Below, one piece after another: positions 1 through 11,200 of a stretch of DNA of 64,000 nt (within the stretch, counting starts at the first letter, position 1; each line of letters begins with the position of its first letter). The DNA comes from Ipomoea triloba (lineage: Eukaryota; Streptophyta; Magnoliopsida; Solanales; Convolvulaceae). The notes under the pieces are model-generated. The model did no database searches and was not told the origin of the DNA. It saw nothing but the letters and a program-made list of their open reading frames with translations. The translations under genes were made by a program, and so were the position numbers. The stretch lies in assembly GCF_003576645.1 (NCBI RefSeq), contig NC_044930.1, forward strand, positions 7,016,934 through 7,080,933. The letters run 5' to 3'.

Positions 1-113
1 CAATCCGGGAGTTAAACAAATACTCAATTTTGTTTATAATTGGAAAATAGAAGAAAAAAAAACAAACTGTTTATGTAGAGATTATTGAATAAGACCATGC
101 TTAATTAACATAC

Positions 114-3006
114 CAGCCTAACGATTTGGTCATGAAGTGAATTTCCCCAGTCATAGAAATGATCGTAAAATACTGCTGGAGTCCCCGGATGAGTCAGAAT
201 GTAGGCATAGCCCTGGAGTTGACAAGCATTAGAGAACAAACATAAGAGACATTAATCTATTGCCAAAAACAAAATAAAACTTATAAAGCCTCAAAGGACA
301 GTTGATTGAAAATATTTCTTTATACCTCCATAACATGACTGGAAGGAAAAGGCCAGTGAGCCTGCACAGAGCAGTACTTCTTTAGTTAGCAAAATAATTG
401 AAGGAAAACGGGCACTGTTTGTACAGAAATAGCTAGTCATATCAGAGAGAGAGAGAGAGAGCATATTACTTATGCTTTAAAGACATAACACCATTCCAAA
501 AGATGCAATACACAACTAAAAAAGACATTTAGAAAACAATAAAAGGTCACCTGAGTGGATCCCGTGTCATGGTTATCAATAAAAGTGACGGCCCTTGAAG
601 GCCACCATCCCATGACTCCTGGAGGCTTCCCTTGAGCGTCTCTCAAACGCCAGAATTCTCCTTTCACGGCTTCCTAAATAGATTGTAGGTCAATTCATTT
701 ATTAATCCACCTAATTTAGTTGCATAAAATGCCCTACATAGAGCTTCAGATGAGAAATAAGAAACTAAACTTGCAGGCAATTCAATTTTGATAGAGATAC
801 AAATACCTTAAGATATTCGATATAGATAGTTCCTAAGCATATAATCTTAGTAGAAGAGGATTCACATTGATAAACAACCTAGTGTCTGAAGGTCATTTAA
901 AAGAGGGCATAAACATTTAAAGTGAAAAAAGAAAACCTGTAGGATTGCTTTAGTTGTGAAATCAAATGCAGCTGAAAGTTGCCCAGTTCCATCAATCCAG
1001 TTAATGATCCTTTGTCTGTGACTATCTGCATGAGATTTAAAAGGAAAAAAGTTTAAATATAAGGAGAAAGTCACACAGAAATATAAAGACAGGAAAACTT
1101 TAGTAGAAAGCACAGTGCCTTGGTTGTAATCCAAATAGGTGCCTCTATAATTGCATGTATCCCAATATTCACCAATAGAAAATATTGGCTTTGCTCCCTC
1201 TATATATTCCTTCACATACTTCGTGGAGTACCTATATATGCATGCAACAAAAGATTAGCAATAAGAATAAATTGAATGAGAGGAAGATGGAAGAGTGAAA
1301 AAGAATTAAAAGCTCCACATATTCTCTACCCTTTGGCAAAATCAAAACGAAAATCTTGGAACCCAACAGTGTATCTTAGCCATCGTAACCAGTCAATAAT
1401 GTCCTTTCGAACAAAGCCTTGAGTATGATCGATATTTGGAACACCATGAAAATTGTCTCCAGTGCTTCTGTTGCCCTGAAAGGCACAATTAGATGGATAA
1501 AGCAAAGAGAAAAATGCTTTAATTTAATTTAGATACAATAAAAGCATTTGGTATTTCTAACATTTCAAATATTATATATTATCTGGTAGATTTCTCCTAG
1601 AGTTTAGCTTTAAGACCTTGAGTAAAAAAATTGTACAAATCTATAAAGTAATCTCTTGAAGTGATCAACAAATTGGCTACTATAATATTCTTACCAGTCC
1701 ACCACTACAACATGTAACAGCACGCTCATCCCAAGACAATGGAATTCCGTCATATCGGTTATACCTCCCACCATGTCCTTGAGTAGTCCCAACACGATGA
1801 TTTATGACTATATCAGCCATTGGTCTAACTTTGTACTGCTTCATCTTATTGAGTAGAGCCTTTAAGAGGTGTTCAGAACCATATGAAGAATTGAGATTAT
1901 AGAGATTTTGTGGAAGGTAACCTGTCATGAAAGAAGAGAAACATTTTCTGTATAGCAGTAGAAAGGGAAGCAAAATATTGGTTCAACTTCACTAAAAGTA
2001 TTTTCGGCTTTAACCTTCTGGTGAAAATGAATGAGAAGCCGGAGGCAACCATGCACTTGTAAATCCAGATTTTGAAATATCAGGAACTTTTCTCTCTAAG
2101 TTCCTCCACCAATCATGCTTGTGAGATTCCCAATTGAAAGCCTGCATATAAACCATCACTTCTTGTTGTCATCATTACTATTAAATTTACAAAGGATCTG
2201 TTCTTCAGCGAGAGAGGCACTTGGCTTCTAACTTTATCATTTTATAATTTCTTAGTAGTTACTCTACACCAAATAAATTGAGCCAGCACTCAGCTCCCTA
2301 AAATTTGCATGACTCTTGAGATCACCAAGCAAATAGCAAAGTCAAGCTATTGCCTAATGATAGATATAGAAACATGCTTCCTATCTCAACTATGAAGATC
2401 TCTCATCATAATATGCATCAAATAATTCAGATTTTTTTCTTTGTAGTAACAGGGAAAGTAAAAAATTTTAACATAATCAAGTCACCTGTAAGATGATCTC
2501 TTGTCCATTGCGTATCACAACCACTGAAAATGTGCCAGACCAAAATTCAGTTAGTAGCATTTATTTGTATCATTTCCCGTCTTAGATTAGATTTATAAGA
2601 AAATTACAAGTTTCTCAAGGCTTTCTATCATAAATAAATAATCCAATATGTGAAAGCAAGGTCAATAGCAATGAGATGCCAAGTATGACAGCAGATTTCT
2701 AAACGAAAACAGAGCACTTACAGGGGTCATTCTGTTGTGAGTTATTATCCCATCCCTGTACAGCAAAGAATCTAAGATCAGATAACCAAAGAAAACATCC
2801 ACCAAGCCCACTGATACAACATATCAGTGATAAACTTGTTTATACTTTATTTCAACTCTCTGTTTTTCCTCTTAATGATCTCATTTAATTTGTTTTCTCA
2901 TCAATTCTCCATGTTTTGGCCTCTAAATGTTTAGATGATGAAAAGTAAAGGAGCAATGAATAGAAACAAAACGGAATAGGATGCATACATTGGTATGATA
3001 ACCCAT
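114..3006 (-). CDS. AMY2: alpha-amylase, AMY2-type, without signal peptide (3' end off the window)
   Basis: Glycoside hydrolase family 13 endo-amylase cleaving alpha-1,4-glucan. Coding exons on the minus strand: 3006-2989, 2755-2722, 2523-2486, 2141-2015, 1921-1695, 1475-1330, 1231-1119, 1025-937, 673-551, 361-326 and 212-114. All join in phase to give 350 codons; plant AMY2 proteins are about 410 residues, so roughly 60 residues lie beyond the left edge. The start is the ATG at 3006-3004, which gives MGYHTN and then GWDNNSQQ, matching the MGY start known for this family. Catalytic residues are visible: Asp193 in FRFDF, Glu218 in IGEYWD and Asp300 in DNHDTGS; an early conserved block reads DIVINHR. 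No signal peptide is present, which suggests a cytosolic enzyme. One intron has a GC donor. Identification is firm; the exact start rests on an 18-base coding exon. Confidence 0.93.
1026..1118 (-). other. GC-AG intron in the amylase gene
   Basis: The reading frame requires exon 6 to end with CCAAG at 1119 and the next exon to begin ATAGTCACAG at 1025, restoring the family block DYNQ-DSHRQR. The intron therefore begins GCACTG and ends GCAG. No GT lies at a position that would keep the conserved residues. GC donors are a known minority class of plant introns. Confidence 0.8.
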
Positions 3007-3800
3007 ATCCAATCAAGCGCAATTTCACAAAACCTTGACACTGGATTAAGCAAAGTGAGGCCCGAGAACAGTATCCTGCATCCAATAAATATTGTCATCC
3101 ATGGTTGATGATTCCATCAAAATACATGAATATGAATAAAAAATAACACATCTAAAACCAAAAATTATAGTATTCCGTACAGATAGAGCAAGAAGAAACA
3201 AAAAAGTGCATGCATTAAGTTAAACAAATCAAACATAATGGTTGGATAATACACAGGCAGTTTGGTATTGTGACTGAAAATCAAATAAGCCTCACCTCTG
3301 GCCAGTGATCAGCTTGATCACTAGACTAAACGTTCATTTAGCAGGGAAAAAAAAACGATTAATTTGAAGAAATTCAGCATACATACCCGCGCCCTATGCT
3401 CCAAAAGAAAGCCCGATCGCAGCGTGAGTTCACCTTCTCCGGCTCGTCGGTATTTATAACAAAAGGAAATGTTGAAAAGGCGAAAAGCTGTGATGAAACA
3501 GGATAAATTCACAAGAAACGGAATCAATCGCCAATTGTGAACCACAGAGAGCAGGAAATAGAGAAAAGCGAGAATCTATGCCCGCGGAAAAGAGAGGATT
3601 CGGCAAGCACGGCACGGAATGCGCAGCCAGCCAATTCCGATATCCAGGATTCTGCAGAATTGGGGGACAGATGTTTGCGGATGAGGATCAAAATTCAAAA
3701 GGAACTCCACTTTGCTCAGGTATCGCTCCTCCGAGTAGAGAGAGCGTTTGGTGTTCATGGTTTAACGGTTGAGAATTGTGAGATTGAAAGTGCGTGGACT
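3007..3800 (-). promoter_or_regulatory. putative 5' untranslated exons and leader intron of the amylase gene
   Basis: Upstream of the ATG, a likely acceptor CAG at 3078-3076 opens an exon 3075-2989 that carries the start codon. Further up, a donor-like GTATGTATG at 3386-3378 would close a leader exon covering part of 3387-3800. That segment is visibly richer in G+C than its surroundings and contains no convincing protein on either strand; the short open frames crossing it disagree with the amylase family. A 5' UTR intron is therefore inferred. I could not place a TATA box with confidence. Confidence 0.5.
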
Positions 3801-3949
3801 GTCGTTTCTGGATTCGGACTTGGTGGGAATTGAATTTTATGAACAATAGGCAGGAAGAGACTACTCAATTTCCACTTTAATTTTCGAGTGATAAACTTGT
3901 TTTATGTTTTCCATTTTTCTTTACAACAATGAAATTTTTTATAATATAG

Positions 3950-4450
3950 GTAACGTATCAAAGATTTAATTTTTATTTAGTAAGCATTCTTGATTCAACC
4001 GGTTATTAACGAACCAAACACAAACAAACATGGTTGTTCACATTAATTAATGTTCGCAATCGCGTTAACGAACACTAACAAATGTGTTTGTTAACATTAA
4101 CGAACACTAAACAAGCAAACACATGCACATATTCATTTCGTAAACAAAAAATAACATATGTTCATGACTATAAAAAATTAGACTAAACTAAAGTAACATT
4201 TTAAAATTATTCATAAACATCTTAAATGAATACGAAATGAGCATGTTCGTGGACATTTAAACGAACATTAAACAAATCAGTTCATGAACGTTATTAAATG
4301 AACACTAACGAATGCTTTAACAAACTCTTAGTAAATAAGCATGCAAATAGTCAGACGTCTGTTTATTAAATCAACTCTAAAATTTGTTCATTTATGTTCG
4401 TTTACTTTGATAAACGAACGCTTACTGAACATAAACATGAATAGTTTATT
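3950..4450. repeat. degenerate repeat with AACGAACAYTAA motifs
   Basis: About a dozen variants of AACGAACACTAA and its complement TTAGTGTTCGTT are scattered here in both orientations, some joined as palindromes around 4400. There is no open frame. It looks like an old non-autonomous DNA element but I cannot assign a family or exact ends. Confidence 0.45.
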
Positions 4451-4984
4451 GAAAACTTTGTTCGCTAAAACCCAAATTTGACAGTAATACTAAATTTGAA
4501 TAATTTGTAAACTTTAAAATAAATGATGCTTAACTTAGCTGTAAGCTTGTTATAAATAGTAAAGAAAAATACATTGTTATTAACTCTTTGTTCTAACGAT
4601 GAAAAGAATTAATGGGACTAAGAAAGAAATTAGATAAACAAACAATTTTTTTATAGCTTTATTGCACATTTGCACCATCATCCCAGTCAAAAGTGACACT
4701 TCATCACTATATATATCATGCATTGCTCATTTGCTCAAACTATTGATGAATTGATATTGGCATACATTTCTTTATTTAGAAAAGTTATCAACTTGAGCCG
4801 AGGTATACCCCTCTTGTTTTATTAATTACAAAAATACAAATATAGAAGAGCAATGGGAAACACAAATATAGAAGAGCAACGGGACATGCATTCAACCTTA
4901 TCTCCTTGTCCATCATGGGCAAGCAATCTAAATTGGGAATAATAACAGGAAAATTAGATTTTTAAAAGTACAGTACATAGTGAT

Positions 4985-5670
4985 GAATATATATATATAT
5001 ATAGAATACTAATCATATGAGAACTATGCACCCAAGTTAGAACGTGAGGACAAATCTAAACCATTGATCTGTAAGATCTGATAGATGAGAAATCAAGTAA
5101 AAAATGAGCGGGGTCATTTTCATAAATATAAGGAGAGAACTAAGAACTATTCATAGTTATTCACATGTTCAGGTCAACGAATCAGATGTAATTTTAAAGA
5201 AACGACGTAGTGGTATTTTCGTAAATAACTCAAACTTTTGTGCAAGTAAATGTGTTATAATACAAGTAGTTGATGCACATTTGCAAGTAAAAAGTGCAAG
5301 TAAAATCACTTACAAGTGCACCTATTTTCACTTACAGGTGCAAGTAATTTACCTTGTTAACATTGGTGTACCTAGGTGCACTTAATTATAACATTAGGTA
5401 CAACTAGTTATAACGTTAGGTGCAGTTATTATTGATGCTTAATGTACATTTTACATGCACCTGTAATACAATTTACTTGCACTTAGGTTCATTATATGAA
5501 ACTGCTACTTGCATTTGTAATACCTTGTAATACATTTTACTTGCACTTTAATATTCAATTATTTACGAAAATGTCACCGCGTTTAAAAAAAAAATAGTGT
5601 TTCTGATCCGTTAGATTTGTCTCACTTCTTTCCTGGGCGAGTAGTTCGCACCTGAATGCACTCCTATATA
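4985..5670. mobile_element. (TA)n-bounded element with a TTACTTGCAC-type internal array
   Basis: Starts at a (TA)n run (4987-5003) and ends at TATATAG near 5665. The two ends are imperfectly inverted: one has GAACTATGCACCC and the other, read on the minus strand, has GTGCATTCAGGTGCGAACTA. The interior (about 5225-5560) is an array of roughly 14-20 base units built on ACTTGCAC / GTGCAAGTAA in both orientations. The short open frames inside (for example 5104-5385) are repeat translations, not genes. Confidence 0.5.
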
Positions 5671-6019
5671 GAAGAGGTTCGGGTGAGAAGAAAGTCACAA
5701 GTGAGAAATGAGAAAGAATCTCAACCCTAGATAAAAAAAAATCGCTACCTACGAACTTCAACAATGTGCTCTGAAAGAAGAGACAATGTGCACTGGAAGG
5801 CAAAAATGCGCATTGTAGGCACAACAATGTGCTCTGAAAGAAGGGACAATGTACATTAGAAGTTTGGAAGAACTGGAACTCTGGAAAGGCGAAAATGTGC
5901 ACTGGAAATAGAAAAATATAGAACAACTATTGAAAAGACTAAATTTAATGCATGATCTCCAACACAAATCATAAAAGATCACAATATTCAACTAAAATTA
6001 GTGATTCAATAATGCTCTT

Positions 6020-6061
<42 letters not shown>
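5664..6061. mobile_element. (TA)n-bounded element with CAATGTGC-type array
   Basis: Begins TATATAGAAGAGGTTCGGGTG and runs to the (TA)n tract at 6022-6061. The interior repeats a unit of about 22 bases of the form ACAATGTGCTCTGGAAGGC; the same unit continues beyond the TA tract from 6085 to 6285. No gene. Confidence 0.45.
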
Positions 6062-6062
<1 letters not shown>

Positions 6063-6084
6063 CACTTATGATCTAAAAACTAGA

Positions 6085-6290
6085 AAGCACAATAATATGC
6101 ACTGCAAGGCACAACAATATGCTCTGGAGGGCTAAACAATGTGCTCATGATTGCTCAACAATATGTACTCTAAGGCAAACAATATTCACTACGAAGGCAC
6201 AACATTGTACTCTGGAAGGTATAACAATGTGCTCTGTATGCCATAACAATATGCTCCGGAAGAAGGAACAATGTGCACTAGAAAACAAAA
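6085..6290. repeat. tandem array of about nine degenerate 22-base units
   Basis: Units read CAATATGCTCTGGAAGGCA with many substitutions. They are the same type as those at 5755-5910, so one original array seems to have been split by the TA tract and about 170 bases of unrelated sequence. Degeneracy and lack of uniform spacers exclude a CRISPR array. Confidence 0.6.
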
Positions 6291-6436
6291 AAATTAATTT
6301 ACTTACACAAAATTACAATAATGTCACCACATAAAAAAAAAAAAAAAAACTCCAATTTGGACTCTTATTGATTTGAACTCAATCTACGGATATAATTACA
6401 TCATATTTCTCACCTAAGGCAATTGTTTCACATGAT

Positions 6437-6465
<29 letters not shown>

Positions 6466-6472
<7 letters not shown>

Positions 6473-6636
6473 GAGGTTCAGGTGCGGTTAAAGCTTCCCG
6501 TGCGGTGATCAATACTCTTTAAAAAAATTCTAAACTAATACTTTAACCTTCTAATCTACGCACCTTAAGTTGGATTGACATAAATATGACTTCGTAGAGA
6601 AAATCTTATGAAGAATATTGGTTGTGTTTTGAAACT

Positions 6637-6687
<51 letters not shown>

Positions 6688-7185
6688 NNNNNNNNNNNNN
6701 NNNNNNNNNNNNNNNNNNNNNNNNNNNNNNNNNNNNNNNNNNNNNNNNNNNNNNNNNNNNNNNNNNNNNNNNNNNNNNNNNNNNNNNNNNNNNNNNNNNN
6801 NNNNNNNNNNNNNNNNNNNNNNNNNNNNNNNNNNNNNNNNNNNNNNNNNNNNNNNNNNNNNNNNNNTAAGCAAAAAAAAAAAAAAAAAAAAAACAAAGCA
6901 CCTTAAGCAAAACAATCACGCACCTTAAATACAAAAATCACACACCTTAAGTACAAAAGCCACGCACTTTAAGTTTCAAGAACTACTCACCTCACAACCG
7001 ATGCACTTTAAACACAAAATTCACGCACCTTAAGTACAAAAATCACACACCTTAAACACAAAAACCACACACATTATATTAAATTTGATCTAGATGCAAA
7101 AATTACCAAATTGCCACTGCGTTGGATTGTTGGCTCAAATTTAATCACACAACCGCACGGGAAAGACCCACCCACACGAGAACTG

Positions 7186-7216
<31 letters not shown>
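6466..7216. mobile_element. (TA)n-bounded element with GCACCTTAAG array
   Basis: Lies between TA runs at 6440-6468 and 7190-7216. The left end holds GGTTCAGGTGCGGT and CTTCCCGTGCGGT; the right end on the minus strand holds CAGTTCTCGTGTGGG and CTTTCCCGTGCGGT, so the ends are inverted repeats of some 45 bases. The interior is an array of about 20-base units, CACGCACCTTAAGTACAAAA, interrupted by a long A-run and an assembly gap. A relative with the same units is at 42376-42760. Confidence 0.6.
6688..6866. other. assembly gap (179 N) next to a poly-A run
   Basis: N bases follow an A-run that begins near 6640 and precede another A-run at about 6872-6892. Sequence on both sides belongs to the GCACCTTAAG array. 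The long homopolymer is the probable reason for the gap. All long open frames crossing it are artefacts. Confidence 0.99.
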
Positions 7217-7221
<5 letters not shown>

Positions 7222-7569
7222 AAGATGTAATGGTTTTCTTCTATTCAATTGTACACGTCTTTGTAATGAATTATAATAAATTTTCAACAATTCTTTTTAA
7301 CAATGCAACTTTGTAGTAGGTTTTAATTTTAAGAAAATAGTATTTTAATTTTAATTTATAATTATGAATAAAATTAAATGTTGGTATATTTATTTTAAAG
7401 AATTAATTTTAATTACAATTACAAATTTAAAATTATAATAAATGAAGAAATTAAAAAAAAAAACTTAAATGGTGGGTAAAAAAATCAGAGTTTTTAAGAT
7501 TGAGTGAGATAGTAGGTGTTGAGGTGAATGTTAGGACCCACAAAAAATTGGAGAAAAAACTTCAATTGT

Positions 7570-7770
7570 TGAGGTTGTTTTAGAACATCTCCATAAGTGT
7601 ATTTTATGTGATTTTTGAGGAGGCTTAAGCTTATGTGGAAGAGAGATGAAGTTGAGAGAGAAGAAAAAAGAGTGTTGCAGGAGAGATTGGTTTTTGTTTC
7701 TTATTGTCGGCTCAACCAAAAAAAAAAAAAAAACTAACAGGCCAGCAGCGCCCAGTGGGCGCGTTGAGGG
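7570..7770. mobile_element. MITE-like repeat, copy 1 (relative at 13590-13770)
   Basis: Shares with 13590-13770 the order: AGAACATCTCCAT / AGAGCATCCTTAT head, a GTGATTTTTGAGGAGG-like stretch, a purine-rich GAGAGAAGAAAA block, then a G+C-rich CAGTGGGCGCG tail. No coding capacity. The ends are not precise. Confidence 0.4.
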
Positions 7771-7897
7771 TGGTTGTCAACCACTCTCATTTAATTGTTT
7801 TGTTTTTGTTTTTGTTTTTTGTTTTTTTTGCTTTTTCGTTTTTTTTTTTCTTCCACTCTTCTCTCCTAGTTTACACTTAAAAATATGTGGAAGTCTT

Positions 7898-7970
7898 GTT
7901 TGGGTGGTGTAGTTGGTTATCACTCTAGTCTCACACACTAGAGGTCCCCGGTTCAAACCCGGGCTCAGGT
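7898..7970 (+). tRNA. tRNA-Val (CAC), possibly degenerate in the acceptor stem
   Basis: A cloverleaf can be drawn by hand. The anticodon stem is perfect (CTAGT with ACTAG) around loop CTCACAC, giving anticodon CAC. The T arm is perfect (CCCGG, TTCAAAC, CCGGG), and A-box and B-box promoter sequences are intact. The acceptor stem is weak: GTTTGGG against CTCAGGT gives several G-U pairs where most plant tRNA-Val(CAC) genes have GTCTGGG / CTCAGAC. A TTTT stop for RNA polymerase III follows at 7977-7980. It may be functional or a recent pseudogene. Confidence 0.75.
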
Positions 7971-7982
7971 ATTACTATTTTC

Positions 7983-8420
7983 ATGCATCACCATCATATA
8001 TTTTTTACTTGTCTAGGACCTTTCTCTTTGGATCAATCATAGCTTTTCAATGTATACTATAAAATTGTTACATTTTCTATTTAGCAAGCTGTGAAGGTTT
8101 GCTACATTTCAAAATCCCTTTGATCTAAGTTTTCCTCCAAAGTAACTAGAGGAGTCGCAAATTATACAGTGGACCATAGTCCACAATGCATGGTGGACCA
8201 TGATCACCATCGTATATTTTTTACTTGTCTAGGACCTTTCTCTTTGGATCAATCATAGCTTTTCAATGTATACTATAAAATTGTTACATTTTCTATTTAG
8301 CAAGTTGTGAAGGTTTGCTACACTTCAAAATCCCTTTGATCTAAGTTTTCCTCCAAAGTAACTAGAGGAGTCGCAAATTATACCGTGGATCATAGTCCAC
8401 AATGCATGGTGGACCATGAT
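7983..8420. repeat. 216-base tandem direct duplication downstream of the tRNA
   Basis: The block starting CACCATCATATATTTTTTAC at 7989 recurs at 8205 with only a few differences through to CCACAATGCATGGTGGACC. The period is 216. Each copy carries at its right end a GTGGACCATAGTCCAC-type palindrome. No gene. Confidence 0.85.
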
Positions 8421-8705
8421 CATAGCTAATACTGCAGTTGTGTTGAACGGATACTGCAGTTGTGTTGAAAGGAAACTGCAGTTGCACGGAACAGAGGTCG
8501 TTGATCCGTTCAACATAACTGCAGTATCTTTTTAACACAACTGCATTATCCGTTCAACACAACTGCGTTCCAGATGGATGACACGGCCTCTATTCCGAGT
8601 AACTGCACTTTTCTTTCAACACAACTGCAGTATCATTTCAACACAACTGCAGTATCAACTATGACCTATGGCCCATAATGCATTGTAGACCATGGTCCAT
8701 GGTAT
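8413..8705. repeat. direct and inverted cluster of AACTGCAGTTGTGTTGAA units
   Basis: Eight or more units of about 23 bases carry CTGCAGTTGTGTTGAA or its complement. The left half is mostly in one orientation and the right half in the other, so 8430-8530 can fold on itself. The segment is closed by GTAGACCATGGTCCATGG at about 8686-8703. The open frame at 8325-8516 is a translation of this repeat. Confidence 0.7.
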
Positions 8706-8719
8706 AATGACTAGAGAGG

Positions 8720-9820
8720 AGTGGAAAAAAAATTCGACAACAATTTTAACATGCATGCATGCAATGTATAAATCTCATTTAATTTCTATCTTACCATCCT
8801 ACGTTAACCAACATCTCTTTCAATATTTTTCCAACAAAAATCGTGGCTAAATTATACTCCGTATTTGTTATTTGTACATTCTCATCTTTCATATATGACC
8901 GCGAAGTCTAATGAATATATCCCTAAGCTTGGATTCATAGACACTTTCACAAAAAATATACCCTAATGTAAACCATACAAATGTTCCTTGTCAAACAATG
9001 CTAGAACATATTAATGATACCACCATGTATCGCCACCCAAGTTGTCCAAATCATCATCAAAAGTGTATATGCCTTAGCTTCTAAGGTTTTTTTTTTTTTT
9101 TAGACAACGAGCAAAACTCATAGTCACTAATTAAGGGTGTGTACTGAATAAATTTTGCTCGTGTACAATAACTCACAAACTATATAAGAGAAATAAATCG
9201 CACTACAAAAATTTATACGATAAGCTCTAGAAAAATTCAATGCGACGGTCTCAATTAAATTATATATAAAAATAATATCAATTACTTTTTCAATATCATT
9301 TATTAAAAGTGTAACTTGAATTTTTGTCTAGATCTTTCTCTCATGATTCATGAACTTAATCGATGAACTAAGAGAATTAGACAGCACATAAATATCAAGA
9401 TTGAACTTGCGATACCATCACGACATCACCATCCAACAGTTTGAAATAATTGGTTTTTTTTTTTTTCCTCCCTTTCTACTCATACAACCCCCCTTCATTA
9501 ACCACTTTAATTACCAAAGAAAATATGAAGGTCATGAAAAAAATGAACTTACATATAAATTCATCGTATATTTTGTTCCACACTACATGTGAAGAAAAAA
9601 TAATAAATAAATAAAAAATTAAGTGGCTTGGATTATTGGGTTAGCCCACTAAATTTTGGACTAGTCCATACGGACCTCAAACTTATATGTTTCTAGTTTA
9701 TCTGACTGAATTTTTATTGATGTTAAAATTTTTTTTTTTTACCTTACCCTCAAAATGTTTCAATTTTATCAAACCAATCCATTAATTTCTATCTCAATCT
9801 TTATACAATGGATTAGGGTT
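8720..9820. other. AT-rich intergenic stretch, nothing assigned
   Basis: Homopolymer T-runs and short AT-rich sequence. I see no gene, RNA or clear repeat structure here; the frame at 9401-9592 has no recognisable features. Confidence 0.6.
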
Positions 9821-9824
9821 CACA

Positions 9825-10180
9825 AAGTACTGTGGACCATCGTGCATGTGTATGTGTGTCTTATGCTGTGAGTTTTTGTGTTTTGTGTTATGAAATTATG
9901 TATCTTAAGAATATGAATTTTGTATTTGAAACAAATTAGTAATTGTGTCTTATGTTATGAATTTCTGTCTTGTAATGTTAAATTCTGTACCTATGAACAC
10001 AAATTATGTACCTAAATCATATTTAAAAAATAAGTAAATATATAACACATTAACATGTGTATATGCTTTGTGTTGTGATTTTTTATGTTATGAAATTTTG
10101 TATTACGATTATAAATTCGATCTGTACTTTATTTTTTCGATCCATGATCCATAATGTCATGTGTACCCGTTCCATGATAT
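9825..10180. mobile_element. element with GGACCAT-type ends and a TTATGAAATT array
   Basis: Left end AGTACTGTGGACCATCGTGC, right end CCATGATCCATAATGTCATG and TTCCATGATATAA. The interior is an array of irregular units around TGTGTTATGAAATTTTGTAT. It has the same design as the elements at 14285, 19935, 20216, 30445, 45695 and 61830, each with its own internal unit. Confidence 0.5.
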
Positions 10181-10404
10181 AAATTGCATTTCTAGCTAAG
10201 ATTGGCCATACTAACAGATACTTTGATTTATTTCAGAGAGTCATTTCATTGATACGGCGGACACATGGGCCATGACGTGAAAATGGGAAGACAAATTAGC
10301 CCACGACACTTTGATTCGTTTCAGAATGGAGTCGTAAATAACATGTTCACGATAGCCCATGCTCCTGGACCTGGAGAACTAACTCATCATCTCAATTTAA
10401 AAAT

Positions 10405-10465
10405 ATTATCAAGAATTGCTGTCAAGAAACAGATCAGACAATCTTATTTTGTCTTGACAATATTA
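10405..10465. repeat. dispersed repeat, copy 1 (copy 2 at 14755-14805)
   Basis: The run from ATTGCTGTCAAGAAACAGAT through TTTTGTCTTGACAA recurs with a few changes at 14759-14803. The motif starts and ends with TTGTCAAG / CTTGACAA, so it can form a small hairpin. Function unknown. Confidence 0.6.
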
Positions 10466-11049
10466 TAATCAAGAATATACATATTCTCTGCTAACGCACT
10501 ACAATGTTGATGTGTTTTTATTTCTTTTTGTTATTTTTAATCAAGCCTAACGCACCACGAAATTTGATATCTGTGGTAAAATAAGCAACAAATTAAACAC
10601 ATATAAATATATGCTTATTAGTTACAAGTGCTCTTTCAACCTCAGCAAAGCTCTAAAGTGATATTATTGAATACCCATACAATAGTATAATCCCAATGGA
10701 CTTAGCTTGTTACATAAAGGAAGAATATAATGACATAGAGAATTGAAGCAAATACCATTATACCAAGCTTCTATACAAAATAATGTACTTTCAGTATTCA
10801 AATAATGCACTTTCTCTAAATACAAAATACATTTTTAATATACTAAAAGTACATATTTTATAGTATACAAAATATGATTCACATAGCTTGGGCACACAAT
10901 AATGATTGCTCTTCCTCAACCCTTGTCTAATGTGGGCCCCTCCCATACCCCTTGGATCTATAGTCTAAGACTCTAAAGCCCAATCAAATGTAATGAATGT
11001 AAAATAATACATGTACTTTCAACATTTAACTATTTAACTATATATATAT

Positions 11050-11200
11050 ATATATATAATAACTAGTAGCTCCTAGGCCAACTTCCATAAGTGACGATTC
11101 CCCCTGGGCCAGCTCCTGTGCCTCTCGAAGCGAACACAAGTGGACCCGGACTGTGAAACGGACGGTGAAAGACCCTGTTGATGTACCAAAAAAAAAATAG
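11050..11200. mobile_element. dispersed SINE-like repeat, copy 1
   Basis: Contains CCATAAGTGACGATTCCCCC, CTGGGCCAGCTCCTGTGCCT and a GAAAGACCCTGTTGATGTACC tail. Relatives lie at 29290-29385 (CATGCCTCCCGGAGCGAACG and GACCCTGTAAATTTACC) and on the opposite strand at 41395-41480. The family is recognisable only from these internal matches. Confidence 0.5.

Noticed and set aside
3537..3833. 98-residue frame near the amylase leader
   Set aside because: No similarity to a known family, overlapped by several competing frames, and placed where a leader exon is expected.
6551..6934. Open frames of over 90 residues across the first gap
   Set aside because: They consist of translated A/T runs and N.
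6890..7075. Regular 20-base repeats that look like a CRISPR array
   Set aside because: Units are degenerate, adjoin without unique spacers of fixed length, lie in a plant genome and have no cas genes nearby. They are a satellite-like array.
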